A stretch of 64,000 nucleotides of DNA from Gleimia europaea ACS-120-V-Col10b (GCF_000411155.1 NZ_KE150267.1:68170-132169), one strand, 5' to 3'. Counted from the first letter of the stretch, positions 8,879 through 18,595 are shown. Numbers and translations are program-made. The notes: generated by a model from the sequence alone, not told the origin.

Positions 8879-9115
8879 TTATATGTTGGTCTCGGGTGTG
8901 GAGGCCGAGCCGGCGCGAGCCTGTTCGATGCGCTGCTCAGCCGCGCTCAGCACGGCGTGGCAGCGAGCGGCAAGCGCTTCTCCTCGCTCCCATAGGGAAA
9001 GTGTCTCTTCTAGCGGAGTTTTCCCACTTTCAAGCATCTTTACTATCTGCACCAGTTCGTCGCGAGCCTGCTCGTATGAAAGCTGACCGGGATCAATCAA
9101 CTCTTCCTTTTCCAT
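8879..9115 (-). CDS. xseB: Exodeoxyribonuclease VII small subunit
   Basis: Small subunit of exonuclease VII, which binds the large subunit through its helical core. From the ATG at 9115, which has an AGAGAGG site 4 bases upstream, the protein is 78 residues, normal for the family. The signature [20 protein letters not shown] followed by [18 protein letters not shown] is complete. An alternative ATG 18 bases upstream would add MKREVN but would bury the ribosome site. It lies directly downstream of xseA, as is usual. Confidence 0.93.
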   Translation of the reverse strand: MEKEELIDPGQLSYEQARDELVQIVKMLESGKTPLEETLSLWERGEALAARCHAVLSAAEQRIEQARAGSASTPETNI

Positions 9116-9163
9116 ATTTACCTCTCTTTTCATGCCAAGTATCTAGTTCAAAGTAGGGGAGTT

Positions 9164-10471
9164 TCACTCTGATGATTCGTTGGACTCTTGTGATGCCCGT
9201 GCCGGCTGGGTTCCGAAAACGGTTGCGATCATGGAGCCACGGGCAAGCATGACTTCTAAAATGTCGCCCTTCTTCACACTCGCAGCGTCTTTAACCACTC
9301 CAACGCCGGGTGCCTTAACAATCGAGTAGCCACGCTCCAAAGTGGCCTGCGGGGACAGTGCTCGCAATGTTGCGGCAGCCTCAACAAGCCCGCCGCGCTC
9401 GCGGTCGATGCGTGCGCTCACAACGTGGCGCATGTTCGTAAGCGTTTGAGACAGGTTAGTTTTGTATATCTGTAGGGAGCCGGTTGGTTCTTTCAACACT
9501 GGCCTGTCTTTCAGTAGGCTCAAGTATTCGCGTTCGCGTTTGATCTGCATTTGCGCGCGCGAACGAATGGTTTCGATTGCGCGGGCAAGATTTGCGTGTT
9601 CCTCTTTTAGATCGGGTACGACTTTGCGCGCCGCATCAGTTGGGGTGGAGGCGCGCACGTCCGCAACGAGATCCAGTAGCGGAGCATCACCCTCATGACC
9701 GATTGCGGAAACTACGGGCTTTTGTGCCTTGAAAGCGGCTCGGATGATGCGCTCATCGGAAAAGGGAAGGAGGTCTTCAACAGAACCACCTCCACGCGCA
9801 ACAATGATGACGTCCACGGTTTCGATTGCGTCGAGCTCTGCAATGGCTGCACTGACTTCGGGAGGACAGTTGGGGCCTTGCACGAGCACCTCGCGGATTT
9901 CGAAGCGTGCGCCCGGCCAGCGAGCCATAGCATTCACGAGCACGTCATCTTTAGCTTTGGCGCCCCGCCCGCAAATGAGTCCAATAGTGCGGGGGAGGAA
10001 AGGCAGGGGCTTCTTATGTTCGGCGTTGAACAGGCCCTCGGCTTGTAGCTTTTGGCGCAGTTGTTCAATTTGCGCAAGTAGATCTCCAACCCCAACCGGG
10101 TGAATTTCGGAGGCTTGCAGGTTGAGACGCCCTGAACGCTCCCAGAATGTGGGCTTCACGTAGGCAACGACACGCGTGCCTGCCTGAACAGCGCCACCCG
10201 TTTTTTGGAGGACACCGCCAAATACTGTTACATCCATTGAGATGTCTTCATTCACGTCTCTGATGGTTAGGAACGACATGCGGGTGGAAGGACGCTCATT
10301 GAGTTGAACGATTTGGCCTTCAATCCACAGGGCGGACATGCGGTCGATGTACTGCTTCATATTTTTGGACAGCAAGGCGAGCGGCCACGGGTTTTCCCGC
10401 GTGGTTTCGCGCGCTACTTTTGCGAGTGCCGGCCTGTCTGCGCTGCGGTGCGACGTGGCACTAACTTCCAT
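9164..10471 (-). CDS. xseA: Exodeoxyribonuclease VII large subunit
   Basis: Catalytic subunit of exonuclease VII, which degrades single-stranded DNA from both ends. The 435 residues contain an N-terminal OB-fold (about 40-135, with [12 protein letters not shown] and [20 protein letters not shown]), then the nuclease domain with the conserved [34 protein letters not shown] and [23 protein letters not shown] blocks, then a coiled-coil region and a C-terminal beta segment with LERGYSIV. The start has an AGGGGGAAG site. It heads an xseA-xseB-kinase run and is divergent from ispH. Confidence 0.95.
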   Translation of the reverse strand: MEVSATSHRSADRPALAKVARETTRENPWPLALLSKNMKQYIDRMSALWIEGQIVQLNERPSTRMSFLTIRDVNEDISMDVTVFGGVLQKTGGAVQAGTRVVAYVKPTFWERSGRLNLQASEIHPVGVGDLLAQIEQLRQKLQAEGLFNAEHKKPLPFLPRTIGLICGRGAKAKDDVLVNAMARWPGARFEIREVLVQGPNCPPEVSAAIAELDAIETVDVIIVARGGGSVEDLLPFSDERIIRAAFKAQKPVVSAIGHEGDAPLLDLVADVRASTPTDAARKVVPDLKEEHANLARAIETIRSRAQMQIKREREYLSLLKDRPVLKEPTGSLQIYKTNLSQTLTNMRHVVSARIDRERGGLVEAAATLRALSPQATLERGYSIVKAPGVGVVKDAASVKKGDILEVMLARGSMIATVFGTQPARASQESNESSE

Positions 10472-10587
10472 ACTTCCCCCTGCGGGCGCTCACGCGCCAA
10501 GACGTGTTGATGTCTTCTAGTTTACGAAAACGGTGGGACATTAATTGTTCCAGCCTGTTCCGGGCGGCAAGTTTGGTGGTTTGCGGT

Positions 10588-10602
10588 TATCTTAGAGGCG
10601 TG
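10588..10602 (+). promoter_or_regulatory. Leaderless promoter of ispH
   Basis: The -10 element TATCTT (10588-10593) ends exactly 6 bases before the GTG start at 10600, so transcription would begin at the start codon. No ribosome site is present at a useful distance. Confidence 0.6.
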
Positions 10603-11616
10603 AGTGACGTTTCCGGTAAAAGAATTCTGTTGGCCTCCCCGCGCGGATACTGCGCGGGCGTGGATCGCGCTGTAGATGCGGTGGAGAAGGCATTGGACCT
10701 GTACGGGCCGCCGATTTACGTGCGTAAAGAGATTGTGCATAACCGCTACGTGGTGCAGACCCTGTCTCGGCGCGGCGCGATTTTTGTGGAGGAGACGCAC
10801 GAAGTACCCGAGGGGGCGCGCGTGGTGTTTTCCGCGCATGGCGTGTCTCCACAGGTGCACGAGGAGGCGGCGCAGCGCGGTCTTTCCACGATTGATGCGA
10901 CGTGTCCGCTGGTGACAAAGGTGCATAAGGAGGCAGTGCGCTTCGCAAAACAGGATTACGACATCATTCTTGTTGGCCATGAGGGCCACGAGGAGGTTGA
11001 GGGCACGTACGGTGAAGCGCCTGACCACATTCAGATTGTGGGCACTCCGGACGAGGTGGATAACGTGGTGGTGCGCGACCCCGAGAAGGTTGTGTGGCTG
11101 TCTCAAACCACGCTTTCGGTAGATGAAACAATGGAGACTGTACGCAGGCTACGTGAACGTTTCCCGATGCTCATGGATCCGCCGTCGGATGACATTTGTT
11201 ACGCAACGCAGAACCGGCAAGAGGTTGTCAAGACCATTGCGCCGCAGGCTGATCTGATGATTGTGGTGGGCTCAGCGAACTCTTCGAATTCGGTGCGTTT
11301 AGTTGAGGTTGCGCTGGACGCGGGAGCAAAGGCGGCCTACCGGATCGATGAGGCCGCCGAGCTCGACCTGGCCTGGCTAGACGGCGTTGAAACGGTTGGC
11401 ATCACCTCGGGTGCTTCGGTGCCTGACATCTTGGTGCGCGAAGTGATTGAGCGTTTGCAGTCACTGGGCTTTGGAGAGGCCGAGGAGGTGCGGACGCGCA
11501 CGGAGACGATCACGTTTGCGCTTCCGCGCAACTTGCGTCAGGCGCTCAAGCGTGAGGGCGCGGATGCGGAGGATGCGACGGGTAGGCGTACACCGGGACC
11601 AGACCACACCTGCTGA
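10600..11616 (+). CDS. ispH: 4-hydroxy-3-methylbut-2-enyl diphosphate reductase
   Basis: Last step of the MEP pathway: makes isopentenyl and dimethylallyl diphosphate using an Fe-S cluster. From the GTG at 10600 the protein is 338 residues and begins [20 protein letters not shown], as expected for actinobacterial IspH. The three cluster cysteines are Cys18 (PRGYCAG), Cys102 (DATCPLV) and Cys200 (DICYATQ). Further open sequence exists upstream but is not IspH-like, and the GTG fits a leaderless start. It converges on rmuC with only a short gap. Its isoprenoid products feed enzymes such as the UppS encoded earlier in the window. Confidence 0.95.
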   Translation: MSDVSGKRILLASPRGYCAGVDRAVDAVEKALDLYGPPIYVRKEIVHNRYVVQTLSRRGAIFVEETHEVPEGARVVFSAHGVSPQVHEEAAQRGLSTIDATCPLVTKVHKEAVRFAKQDYDIILVGHEGHEEVEGTYGEAPDHIQIVGTPDEVDNVVVRDPEKVVWLSQTTLSVDETMETVRRLRERFPMLMDPPSDDICYATQNRQEVVKTIAPQADLMIVVGSANSSNSVRLVEVALDAGAKAAYRIDEAAELDLAWLDGVETVGITSGASVPDILVREVIERLQSLGFGEAEEVRTRTETITFALPRNLRQALKREGADAEDATGRRTPGPDHTC

Positions 11617-11649
11617 CACTGCCGACACTGTTTTCTGACACGGACAGCA

Positions 11650-12690
11650 CTATTCTTGGGGCGGCGGTAGGCGTCGGGTGGCCTTGTCGATAGGTTGGGG
11701 AGCAGGTTTGATTGAGTGCTCTAGGCTGGCGATGTTGATGGCGGTTACACCCAGGCGAGTCTCGAAAGATCCGACGGTCCGATTGTAGTTGTCAACTGCG
11801 GATTGAAGGGAGCTACCCAGTTTCCCGAGGTGTTCGCCAAGCACATTTATGCGTTCGGTGAGGGTACGCCCGAGCTCAAGAATGTCGCGGGCGTCCTGCT
11901 CCAAAGAGTCCTTTGCCCACGCGTATCCAACCACTCGTAGCAGCGTGTGGAGGGCGGAGGGGCCAGCAACTATGATGCCTTTTTGAAGGGCGTCCTCAAA
12001 CAACGTCGGGTCAGCTTCGAGTGAGGCAGAGATCAGCGCCTCGGACGGCATGTATAAGACCACGAGGTCTAAAGAGCCGGCAATCACCTCGCTGTAGCGC
12101 CGGTTTGCCAGCTGATTCACGTGGGAGCGCACCGCACTGGCGTGTGCTCTTAGAGCGCTCGGATCCTCCTCGTCAATGGCTTTCAGGTAGGCATCTAGGG
12201 GAACTTTCGCGTCGATTACGAGAGCGCCCCCGCCCGGTAGGTTCACTACGACGTCTGGCCGCGCTGTGCCAACCTGCATTTGTTCGAGGAAGTCAATGCG
12301 GTTAGTCAGGCCCGACATTTCAAGCACGCGGCGCAAGGAGAGCTCGCCCCAAGATCCGCGAGTGGGAGAGGACCTTAGCGCTGTGTCGAGCTTTTGGGTG
12401 GCGGCAAGAACCTCGCGCCCGGTTTTCTGGCTGAGACCAAGCTCCGAGATAACCCAATCGAGTTGATGCTTTTGCGCCGCATCCATTTGCCCAACCCGCG
12501 CATCAATAGCATGCAGTGTTTGATTTAGCGGCGCTAGCTCTTTAGAAATCTGGTAAGCCAAAGCGTCACGCGCCACGCCCTCGTTTTCGAGGGTACTCGG
12601 GCGCGGCTGGGAGTGCCGGCCCGCAAAGTACCCGGCAATGAGTCCGAATACCAGCATTGTTAAGGAAATGATCCAGCCAATTGTTGTCAT
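11650..12690 (-). CDS. rmuC: DNA recombination protein RmuC
   Basis: A RmuC family protein of 346 residues, with a PD-(D/E)XK-like nuclease fold implicated in limiting inversions and rearrangements. The first 22 residues form a membrane anchor (TIGWIISLTMLVFGLIAGYF). A helical stretch follows, then the core with SPTRGSWGELSLRRVLEMSGL, PDVVVNLPGGGALVIDAKVP (the likely nuclease Asp and Lys) and VVLYMPSEALISAS, then C-terminal helices. It is somewhat shorter than the roughly 450-residue E. coli RmuC, as in other actinobacteria. It is divergent from ychF. Confidence 0.92.
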   Translation of the reverse strand: MTTIGWIISLTMLVFGLIAGYFAGRHSQPRPSTLENEGVARDALAYQISKELAPLNQTLHAIDARVGQMDAAQKHQLDWVISELGLSQKTGREVLAATQKLDTALRSSPTRGSWGELSLRRVLEMSGLTNRIDFLEQMQVGTARPDVVVNLPGGGALVIDAKVPLDAYLKAIDEEDPSALRAHASAVRSHVNQLANRRYSEVIAGSLDLVVLYMPSEALISASLEADPTLFEDALQKGIIVAGPSALHTLLRVVGYAWAKDSLEQDARDILELGRTLTERINVLGEHLGKLGSSLQSAVDNYNRTVGSFETRLGVTAINIASLEHSIKPAPQPIDKATRRLPPPQE

Positions 12691-12702
12691 GCTTCTATTA
12701 GA
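12691..12702 (-). promoter_or_regulatory. Leaderless promoter of rmuC
   Basis: On the minus strand TCTAAT (12702-12697) stands 6 bases before the ATG at 12690, a 5/6 match to TATAAT at the leaderless distance. No ribosome site is seen. Confidence 0.5.
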
Positions 12703-12766
12703 CCGGATGGGGCGGACAAAATTCTGGACGCCCTGCCTCGCAATTTTTTAATCAACGCGCGTAGCC

Positions 12767-12781
12767 TAAACTATAGGCGTG
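12767..12781 (+). promoter_or_regulatory. Leaderless promoter of ychF
   Basis: TAAACT (12767-12772) ends 6 bases before the GTG at 12779. There is no Shine-Dalgarno site. Confidence 0.6.
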
Positions 12782-13864
12782 GCTTTGACTATTGGTATTG
12801 CAGGACTTCCTAACGTTGGGAAGTCGACGTTGTTCAATGCGCTGACTCGCGCAACCGTTTTGGCGGCGAACTACCCATTCGCAACGATTGAGCCGAATAT
12901 TGGTGTGGTTCCACTTCCGGATGAACGGTTGAAAGAGCTTGCCGACATTTTCGGGTCCGAAAAGATCATTAATGCGACTGTGTCTTTTGTTGATATTGCG
13001 GGGATTGTGCGGGGTGCTTCCGAAGGTGAAGGCTTGGGTAACCAGTTCCTCGCTAATATTCGTGAGGCCGACGCGATTTGCCAGGTGACGCGCGCGTTTG
13101 CCGATCCTGATGTTGTCCACGTCGACGGTAAAGTGTCGCCCAAGGACGATATCGAGACGGTCTCAACTGAGCTCATGCTTGCCGACATGCAAACCCTTGA
13201 ACGTCAGCTACCGAAGCTTGAAAAAGAAGTGCGGGGCAAGCGCATTGAGCCGGAGTACTTGTCTACCGCGCAGGCGTGTCTCGAAATGCTGGAGCGAGGC
13301 ACACTCATCTCCGCAGGTATGAAGGCTGCTGGCCTTGACCCGGCCATCGTTAAGTCGTTCCAGCTGATGACGGCGAAGCCTTTTATCTATGTATTTAACA
13401 CGGACAGCGAGGGCCTTGAGGACGAGACGAAAATGGCGGAGCTGCGCGAGCTTGTTGCTCCAGCGGAGGCCGTGTTCTTGGACGCCCAGTTTGAGTCGGA
13501 GCTGGTGGAGCTTGACGAGGACGAGGCTCGCGAGATGCTTGGCGAGGTTGGCCAGGAAGAATCCGGCTTGGATAAGCTTGCGCGAGTTGGTTTTGACACG
13601 CTTGGTTTGCAAACCTATTTGACGGCTGGCCCGAAGGAAGCTCGCGCGTGGACGATCCGCAAAGGCTGGACGGCGCCCCAGGCTGCTGGCGTGATTCACA
13701 CGGACTTTGAGCGCGGCTTTATTAAGGCCGAGGTCGTCTCGTTCGCGGATCTAGTGAAGGCCGGCTCGATCGCGGAGGCCCGCGCTGAAGGCCTGCTACG
13801 CCTGGAAGGCAAAGACTACGTGATGCAAGACGGCGACGTGGTGGAGTTCAAGTTCAACGTTTAG
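12779..13864 (+). CDS. ychF: Redox-regulated ATPase YchF (Obg family)
   Basis: Universally conserved P-loop NTPase that prefers ATP and associates with ribosomes. The 361 residues match the family exactly. G1 is GLPNVGKST (residues 9-17), followed by the ANYPFATIEPN switch region, DIAGIVRGASEGEGLGN (G3), a coiled-coil insert at about 130-200, and a C-terminal TGS domain ending GDVVEFKFNV. The GTG start is leaderless. It is a single gene ended by a strong hairpin. Confidence 0.96.
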   Translation: MALTIGIAGLPNVGKSTLFNALTRATVLAANYPFATIEPNIGVVPLPDERLKELADIFGSEKIINATVSFVDIAGIVRGASEGEGLGNQFLANIREADAICQVTRAFADPDVVHVDGKVSPKDDIETVSTELMLADMQTLERQLPKLEKEVRGKRIEPEYLSTAQACLEMLERGTLISAGMKAAGLDPAIVKSFQLMTAKPFIYVFNTDSEGLEDETKMAELRELVAPAEAVFLDAQFESELVELDEDEAREMLGEVGQEESGLDKLARVGFDTLGLQTYLTAGPKEARAWTIRKGWTAPQAAGVIHTDFERGFIKAEVVSFADLVKAGSIAEARAEGLLRLEGKDYVMQDGDVVEFKFNV

Positions 13865-13884
13865 GACTCAATCCGGTTTTTCGC

Positions 13885-14744
13885 CTAGGGCGGCTTCGGG
13901 TTTCCGAGGCCGCCTTTTGCGTCCTGCGCTCGCTCAAGGTCTGCATCCGGAACGCGAAGACAGTATCGTTGTGAACCGTTAATAAACTCGTCGGATCCCA
14001 CATAATTACGGATCCAAGACGAGGCTAGCGATGAAATGCCGTTAAGGTGCTCTTTCTCCGGCACCGTGAGTAGGAGATTCCCCCCCCCATACGTAGCCTG
14101 AGAGCCTTTTATTATTTTGGTAGCTCTGAGCTCACCGGGCGCGATCGAGGCCCAACGTATACACACGGTGCATCTAATAAGTATCCATTTATTTGGGATA
14201 CGTTTGTGCGAATATCCTCATGGAAATATGCTTGGGCGCATTTGAGATGGGACGCAGGCTTACAACCACAACCGTGACGCCGGCGTTGAACTTGGCATTA
14301 TTCCCCCATTTAAATGAGGTATAGGCGTACCCGATCTCTACGTCTTGTTCGTGAAGCAGGGGGACAGGAGACCGACGTGTTCGCCCTGGGGAATGGAGTT
14401 GGTAGAAACAAAGGCCAGCTCGGCACGGGTGCCGGAGATGTAGCGGCGCCCTTGATAAACCAGAGAGAAATGTAGTCGAGCTTCTTCGGGTACTTGGAGC
14501 TACCGAAAACCACCGGGTAATCCGCCTTCTGCTCTGTGGTCTGCATGCTCGATCCCACATATGGTGGGTTGCCGATCAGGTAGATCTCGTCTTCGCCGTT
14601 GTTCGGGCAGGCCTCGTCCCAGTCTAGGTGCGTGGCGTTACCAGCGTGGATCTAACCTGTTTCTTTCAAGGGGATGAGGGGGATGGAGATGCCGAACTGC
14701 TTCTTGAACTCGCGGTTCATTTGGAGTATCCCTTTGAGCACTTG
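13885..14744 (-). pseudogene. Decayed N6-adenine DNA methyltransferase (NPPY type)
   Basis: Remnant of a large class I DNA methyltransferase, broken by several stops and frame changes. Reading the minus strand downward: a frame with LQMNREFKKQFGISIPL and PLIPLKETG hits a TAG, resumes with NATHLDWDEA and the catalytic motif IGNPPYVGSS near 14580, then KADYPVVFGSSKYPKKLDYI and WFIKGA. It shifts frame for AELAFVSTNSIPQGEHVG, shifts again for EIGYAYTSFKWGNNAKFN and AGVTVVVVS, and again for GGGNLLLTVPEKEHL, SSWIRNYVGSDEFINGSQRY and LRVPDADLERA. A run of nine C (14080-14088) lies in the last part. The N-terminal domain with the SAM motif is missing, and the 3' end runs into the ychF terminator. It cannot be functional. 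Confidence 0.8.
13889..13918 (+). terminator. Terminator of ychF
   Basis: Hairpin with arms GGCGGCTTCGG (13889-13899) and CCGAGGCCGCC (13904-13914) plus TTTT. It also forms the end of the adjoining methyltransferase remnant. Confidence 0.85.
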
Positions 14745-14776
14745 TTCTCAAATATCCTATTTTCAACATGCCGGCC

Positions 14777-14806
14777 TTGCGCAATTAAAGTGGTAGCGCG
14801 TATGCT
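14777..14806 (+). promoter_or_regulatory. Promoter candidate of the FTR1-P19 iron operon
   Basis: TTGCGC (14777-14782) and TATGCT (14801-14806) are separated by 18 bases. The predicted start of transcription is just before the DtxR-like box. This is a moderate match only. Confidence 0.4.
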
Positions 14807-14817
14807 CATACTGGTTA

Positions 14818-14836
14818 TTAGGTTAGGCTAACAAAA
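14818..14836 (+). promoter_or_regulatory. DtxR/IdeR-type iron box upstream of the FTR1 operon
   Basis: The 19 bases match the DtxR/IdeR consensus TTAGGTTAGGCTAACCTAA at 17 of 19 positions (two mismatches in the right arm). It lies 12 bases upstream of the FTR1 start codon. Fe2+-loaded DtxR/IdeR bound here would repress the whole iron unit when iron is plentiful. Confidence 0.82.
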
Positions 14837-14848
14837 GCTGGAGGGCGA

Positions 14849-16483
14849 ATGATGGCGTTTTCGCCTAGCAGTGCATCGGGCGTGCGAATATCGAAGATTT
14901 TAGCGATTTTCCTCTTTGTGGGAGTGTTCTTCGCTCTTTCTTCGTCTCTTACGGCGAATGCACAAGAAGAAGAGGATTGGCAGCCGGTAGTAACAAAAAT
15001 GGAAGAGTACCTGGAGGGTATTCCTGCCGAGTATGCTTCGGGAGATTCTAAGGCAGTTCAACACTCCATCAGAAAAGCTTACTATGATACTTACCAGGTT
15101 TCCGGCCTTGAAGATCAAATTCGCCACAGGCTCGGGCGGGACAGGCAAGAAGACTTTGTTGCAGTTTTGCTAAACGTGCGCACGCTTTCCAATGCGGGGG
15201 CACCTCAAGACGAGGTCGCACAAGCGGTAAAAACTGCCATTGACCATCTAAATAAAGACGTTGCCGAACTTGCCACCACTAAGACTATTTCAGATCAGTG
15301 GACTAGGGTAGCCCAAGCAATCGTGGAAAATATTGACACCTCTGTTAAAGAGTACGGCGCGGGTGATGTGGATAAGGGCTACAAGCACGCTACCGCTGCC
15401 TACTTACAACACTATGAAGCCGAGGGGCTAGAGAAGGCAACAATCTCCTACATAGGGCAGGGGCGAGTTTCTGAAGTTGAAAACGGATTCCGAGATCTGC
15501 GTCAGGGAATTCGTGGCGGATTGGCACACGATGAAGTTGTCAAGATAGCTGAAAACTTAAAGTCAATGGTGAATGAGGACGCCACTGAGCTGGACAAGCT
15601 GGCTGGTTCCAATGAGGGACTTGGGTGGAAAGGATTCTTTGCCTCGTTCCTAATTCTGCTGCGTGAGGGTGCTGAAGCCCTCCTGGTTGTGGCTGCTGTT
15701 ATTACCTATGCTATGAAGGCAAAGCGTAAGGATCAGGTAGCTGGAATCATAGTCGGCGTGGTCGCAGCCATCGTCTTGTCGGTAATGATCGCTATAGTGC
15801 TGGCTCGCCTCACATCAAACGTTTCAGGGTTGGCACAAGAGTTGATCGAGGGCTTTACCGGTATTGCTGCGGTGCTGATGCTCATATACGTTTCCAACTG
15901 GATCTTCTCCAAGTCTCATGGGGCCAAATGGAATGAGTACATGCAATCTGTTGCCGGATCTAAGACTCAGTCGGGTGGCGTATTCGGACTAGCGTTGGTT
16001 GCGTTCCTGGCGGTGTTGCGTGAGGGCGCGGAAACCATATTGTTCTTCTCTCCTATACTCACCGCGGCGCGTTCCGGTTCGGATTACGCATTCATTTGGC
16101 TTGGGGTGGGAGTTGCACTAGTCATTTTGATAATCCTATTCCTACTGGTGTGGGTATTTGGAGTTCGTCTACCAATCAGGAAGTTCTTCCGGTGGACTTC
16201 GGTTCTGTTGGGCGTGTTGGCAGTTACCATTGCGGGTGGTGCTGCTAAAGAGTTCCAGGATGCAACTTGGCTGCATACAACTGACGTTCCGGGCGTACCG
16301 GAAATAGCTGTGCTTGGTCTTTACCCAACTGTTCAGACTTTGGTGGCACAGGCAATTGTGGTTGTAATTCTCATAATTTTGGCTGTTGTGCAATATCGCA
16401 TCAGCAAAAACACAAAACGGGAGAGCTGTGCTAGCGCAACAAATAACGAACAAAGATCGGTGAAAGATACAACTTCTGTTTAG
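14849..16483 (+). CDS. FTR1 family iron permease
   Basis: Membrane iron permease of 544 residues. A signal or anchor segment (about 12-38) precedes a long extracytoplasmic helical region of about 220 residues that resembles the N-terminal domain of P19-associated FTR1 proteins. The permease domain follows with about seven helices. Both REGAE iron-binding motifs are present: LREGAEALL from Arg272 and LREGAETIL from Arg391. A GGAGGG site precedes two tandem ATGs; the first is used. The P19, DUF2318 and ABC genes that follow match the Campylobacter-type P19 iron system. Its transcription should be controlled by the DtxR-like box just upstream. Confidence 0.9.
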   Translation: MMAFSPSSASGVRISKILAIFLFVGVFFALSSSLTANAQEEEDWQPVVTKMEEYLEGIPAEYASGDSKAVQHSIRKAYYDTYQVSGLEDQIRHRLGRDRQEDFVAVLLNVRTLSNAGAPQDEVAQAVKTAIDHLNKDVAELATTKTISDQWTRVAQAIVENIDTSVKEYGAGDVDKGYKHATAAYLQHYEAEGLEKATISYIGQGRVSEVENGFRDLRQGIRGGLAHDEVVKIAENLKSMVNEDATELDKLAGSNEGLGWKGFFASFLILLREGAEALLVVAAVITYAMKAKRKDQVAGIIVGVVAAIVLSVMIAIVLARLTSNVSGLAQELIEGFTGIAAVLMLIYVSNWIFSKSHGAKWNEYMQSVAGSKTQSGGVFGLALVAFLAVLREGAETILFFSPILTAARSGSDYAFIWLGVGVALVILIILFLLVWVFGVRLPIRKFFRWTSVLLGVLAVTIAGGAAKEFQDATWLHTTDVPGVPEIAVLGLYPTVQTLVAQAIVVVILIILAVVQYRISKNTKRESCASATNNEQRSVKDTTSV

Positions 16484-16555
16484 TCAGTAACGTTACATCA
16501 GTTCTAACATCTCCAATTTTGGCCGGAAAATCCCGAAACACGAAAGGAAAAATAA

Positions 16556-17209
16556 ATGAAGATCAAGAAAGCAATGGTTGCTCTTGGAGCGGCATTCGCG
16601 CTTACCTTGAGTCTTGCTGGTTGCTCGAATGATTCTGGTGACAAGCCCAAGGATGAAAAGGGTACTTCTGTGCAGAATACCGCCGACGAAAAGAAGAGCT
16701 CTGCTGAAAAAGGGCAGGCAGTAGGAATTAACGAAATTCCGGTTGGCGATTCAGGCCCGCAGACCAGTGGTCCGTTAACTGTTGATTTGGTTTACTTCCA
16801 GGCAATCGACATGGAGCAAGGCTCGGTGCTAGTACCGCCGGCTTCCGAATCTGACATGCACTTCGAAGTTGACGTTGCTACCAATGAGAAGGCTGCTGAA
16901 ATCGGTTATGAAGCCGATCAGTTCATGCCTTACTTGGAGATAAACGTGAAAATTTATGATCAGGCCACGGGTGGCTTGGTCAAGGATTTAGGGACGATGA
17001 TGCCCATGGTGGCTTCTGACGGCCCGCACTACGGAAATAACATCAAGCTGGAACCGGGCGAGTACCGTGTTGAAGTTGAGATTCCTTCACCTGCTGACAA
17101 GTTCATGCTGCACACTGGAAAAGATACCTCCGCTGTTGACGGGCGTTTCTGGACCGAGCCACTGAAGTTCACTTTCGAAAACTGGAAGTGGGACGGCCAG
17201 CTGCTTTAA
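16556..17209 (+). CDS. P19/Tp34 family iron-transport lipoprotein
   Basis: Extracytoplasmic metal-binding protein of 217 residues. The signal peptide ends in the lipobox SLAGC, with the lipidated Cys at 23, followed by a Lys/Asp/Ser-rich linker to about residue 60. The P19 beta-sandwich follows, with LTVDLVYFQAIDMEQGSVLV, SDMHFEVDV (candidate Met and His metal ligands), DQFMPYLEINVKI and SDGPHYGNNIKLEPGEY (candidate His). P19 proteins bind copper and iron and pass iron to FTR1. The start has an AAAGGAAA site. A strong hairpin follows, so this and FTR1 may be made in excess of the rest. Confidence 0.88.
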   Translation: MKIKKAMVALGAAFALTLSLAGCSNDSGDKPKDEKGTSVQNTADEKKSSAEKGQAVGINEIPVGDSGPQTSGPLTVDLVYFQAIDMEQGSVLVPPASESDMHFEVDVATNEKAAEIGYEADQFMPYLEINVKIYDQATGGLVKDLGTMMPMVASDGPHYGNNIKLEPGEYRVEVEIPSPADKFMLHTGKDTSAVDGRFWTEPLKFTFENWKWDGQLL

Positions 17210-17218
17210 GCTAACCGC

Positions 17219-17256
17219 GTGTGAGAGCTCGGGGCATTGCCGCCGAGCTCTCACAC
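17219..17256 (+). terminator. Hairpin between P19 gene and DUF2318 gene
   Basis: Perfect 14-bp arms (17219-17232 and 17243-17256, GTGTGAGAGCTCGG and complement) with little downstream T-run. It is likely a partial terminator or mRNA-stabilising hairpin inside the operon. Confidence 0.65.
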
Positions 17257-17331
17257 TTATGTACAGTTTCATGATCGGTTATTTTAACTAAATAATTTAG
17301 TAGCTATTTTTAACTTTTTGCAGGGATTTAC

Positions 17332-18594
17332 ATGTTGGAATTGTTCATTGTTTCAATTCAAACGGCGCTTCCTTTGTGTCTAGCGGTGGGTATTTTGGTA
17401 GCCAGCCGAGCTCATGCACCTATGGAGCGACAAACGGTTGCCAAACTAACTTTTGCTTCAACCGCTATTGGCCTTTTGGGCGCGGGTGTTTTCACATGGT
17501 TGCGGTTGAACACCCCGCACGTTGATATTCCTGTTTTTACCGCCTGGGCGGGAATCGCGCTGTTTATTACCATGTTCGCGTTTTTGGTAATGCTTTGGTT
17601 GTTTGGCGATAGGGATTTGCATGATATAAACCAGGGAATGCGCCACCGGGGGCTGACCATAACCGCGATATTGGCTATATGTACCTCTGCTCTTTACTAT
17701 GCGGTTCCATATTTTTATTCCACCGATTCGATTGTGCACACGGGTGGATCAGTTTTTGAAACCGCCTCCCTTTTACGTTTGGCCGGGTTTTCTTTAGGAA
17801 CAATTTTGGCGGTGGTTGCCTGTTGGGGATATGTCCAATGTGCGAAAAAAGTTCCTTGGTGGGTGCGCACCCTAGTCACTTCGGTAGTTTTCATGGCGAT
17901 GATACTGCCCCGCATGATTTTACTGTATCAACAGTTCGCTACGAGGCGGATAGTGCCGTCTTTCCCCGGCCTATTTGACATAGTTTTGTGGATTCAACGC
18001 AATGAGGCGATGACTCAGCTGATACTAGTGTTTCTAATTGCTTTCCCTGGTTTTATAGCGCTGTGGACGCAGGTTAAAAAACCTCCACATAATCCTGCAG
18101 AGCGCCGTTTACAAAAAGCAGACACCATAAGCCGCCGTCAATTTTTTGGTTTATCTTCGGTCCTTGCAATTGCGTTTGCCTGGTCGTTGACGGATGGAAA
18201 GAGACGCTCAGAGTATGTTCCTGAACTAACAGATTTGGAAGCCACGACCTTGGAAGGCGATTTTGTATACGTGGATCGTCTGCTGGTTTCTGATGGTCAC
18301 CTACATCGTTTTGGGTACAAAACAGCAAACGGAGTGGAAGTTAGATTTTTGGTGGTGCGCAAAAATGAGGTCGCTTTTGGCGTAGGTTTAGATGCCTGTG
18401 AAATTTGCGGAGATTCGGGATATTACGAAGATAAGGGAAAAATAATTTGTTCTAAGTGTGACGTGATGATGAACGTGCAAACCATTGGATTCCCTGGCGG
18501 TTGCAACCCGATCCCAATCAAATATGAGGTGGAAGATACTCGCTTAAAGTTTTTCGCTGAAGAGTTAGAAAGCCACGAGAAGGTGTTTAGCTGA
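17332..18594 (+). CDS. DUF2318 membrane protein of the P19 iron system
   Basis: A 420-residue protein corresponding in place and layout to Campylobacter Cj1660-like proteins. About seven hydrophobic segments fill residues 1-300. The C-terminal 120 residues form the DUF2318 domain, with two CxxC pairs in CEICGDSGYYEDKGKIICSKC and a following GFPGGCNP. These cysteines suggest a metal or Fe-S/heme-like redox site outside the membrane, though which is not shown. It sits between P19 and the ABC permeases and may help keep iron in the right oxidation state. It ends 1 base before the next start. Confidence 0.83.
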   Translation: MLELFIVSIQTALPLCLAVGILVASRAHAPMERQTVAKLTFASTAIGLLGAGVFTWLRLNTPHVDIPVFTAWAGIALFITMFAFLVMLWLFGDRDLHDINQGMRHRGLTITAILAICTSALYYAVPYFYSTDSIVHTGGSVFETASLLRLAGFSLGTILAVVACWGYVQCAKKVPWWVRTLVTSVVFMAMILPRMILLYQQFATRRIVPSFPGLFDIVLWIQRNEAMTQLILVFLIAFPGFIALWTQVKKPPHNPAERRLQKADTISRRQFFGLSSVLAIAFAWSLTDGKRRSEYVPELTDLEATTLEGDFVYVDRLLVSDGHLHRFGYKTANGVEVRFLVVRKNEVAFGVGLDACEICGDSGYYEDKGKIICSKCDVMMNVQTIGFPGGCNPIPIKYEVEDTRLKFFAEELESHEKVFS

Positions 18595-18595
18595 T

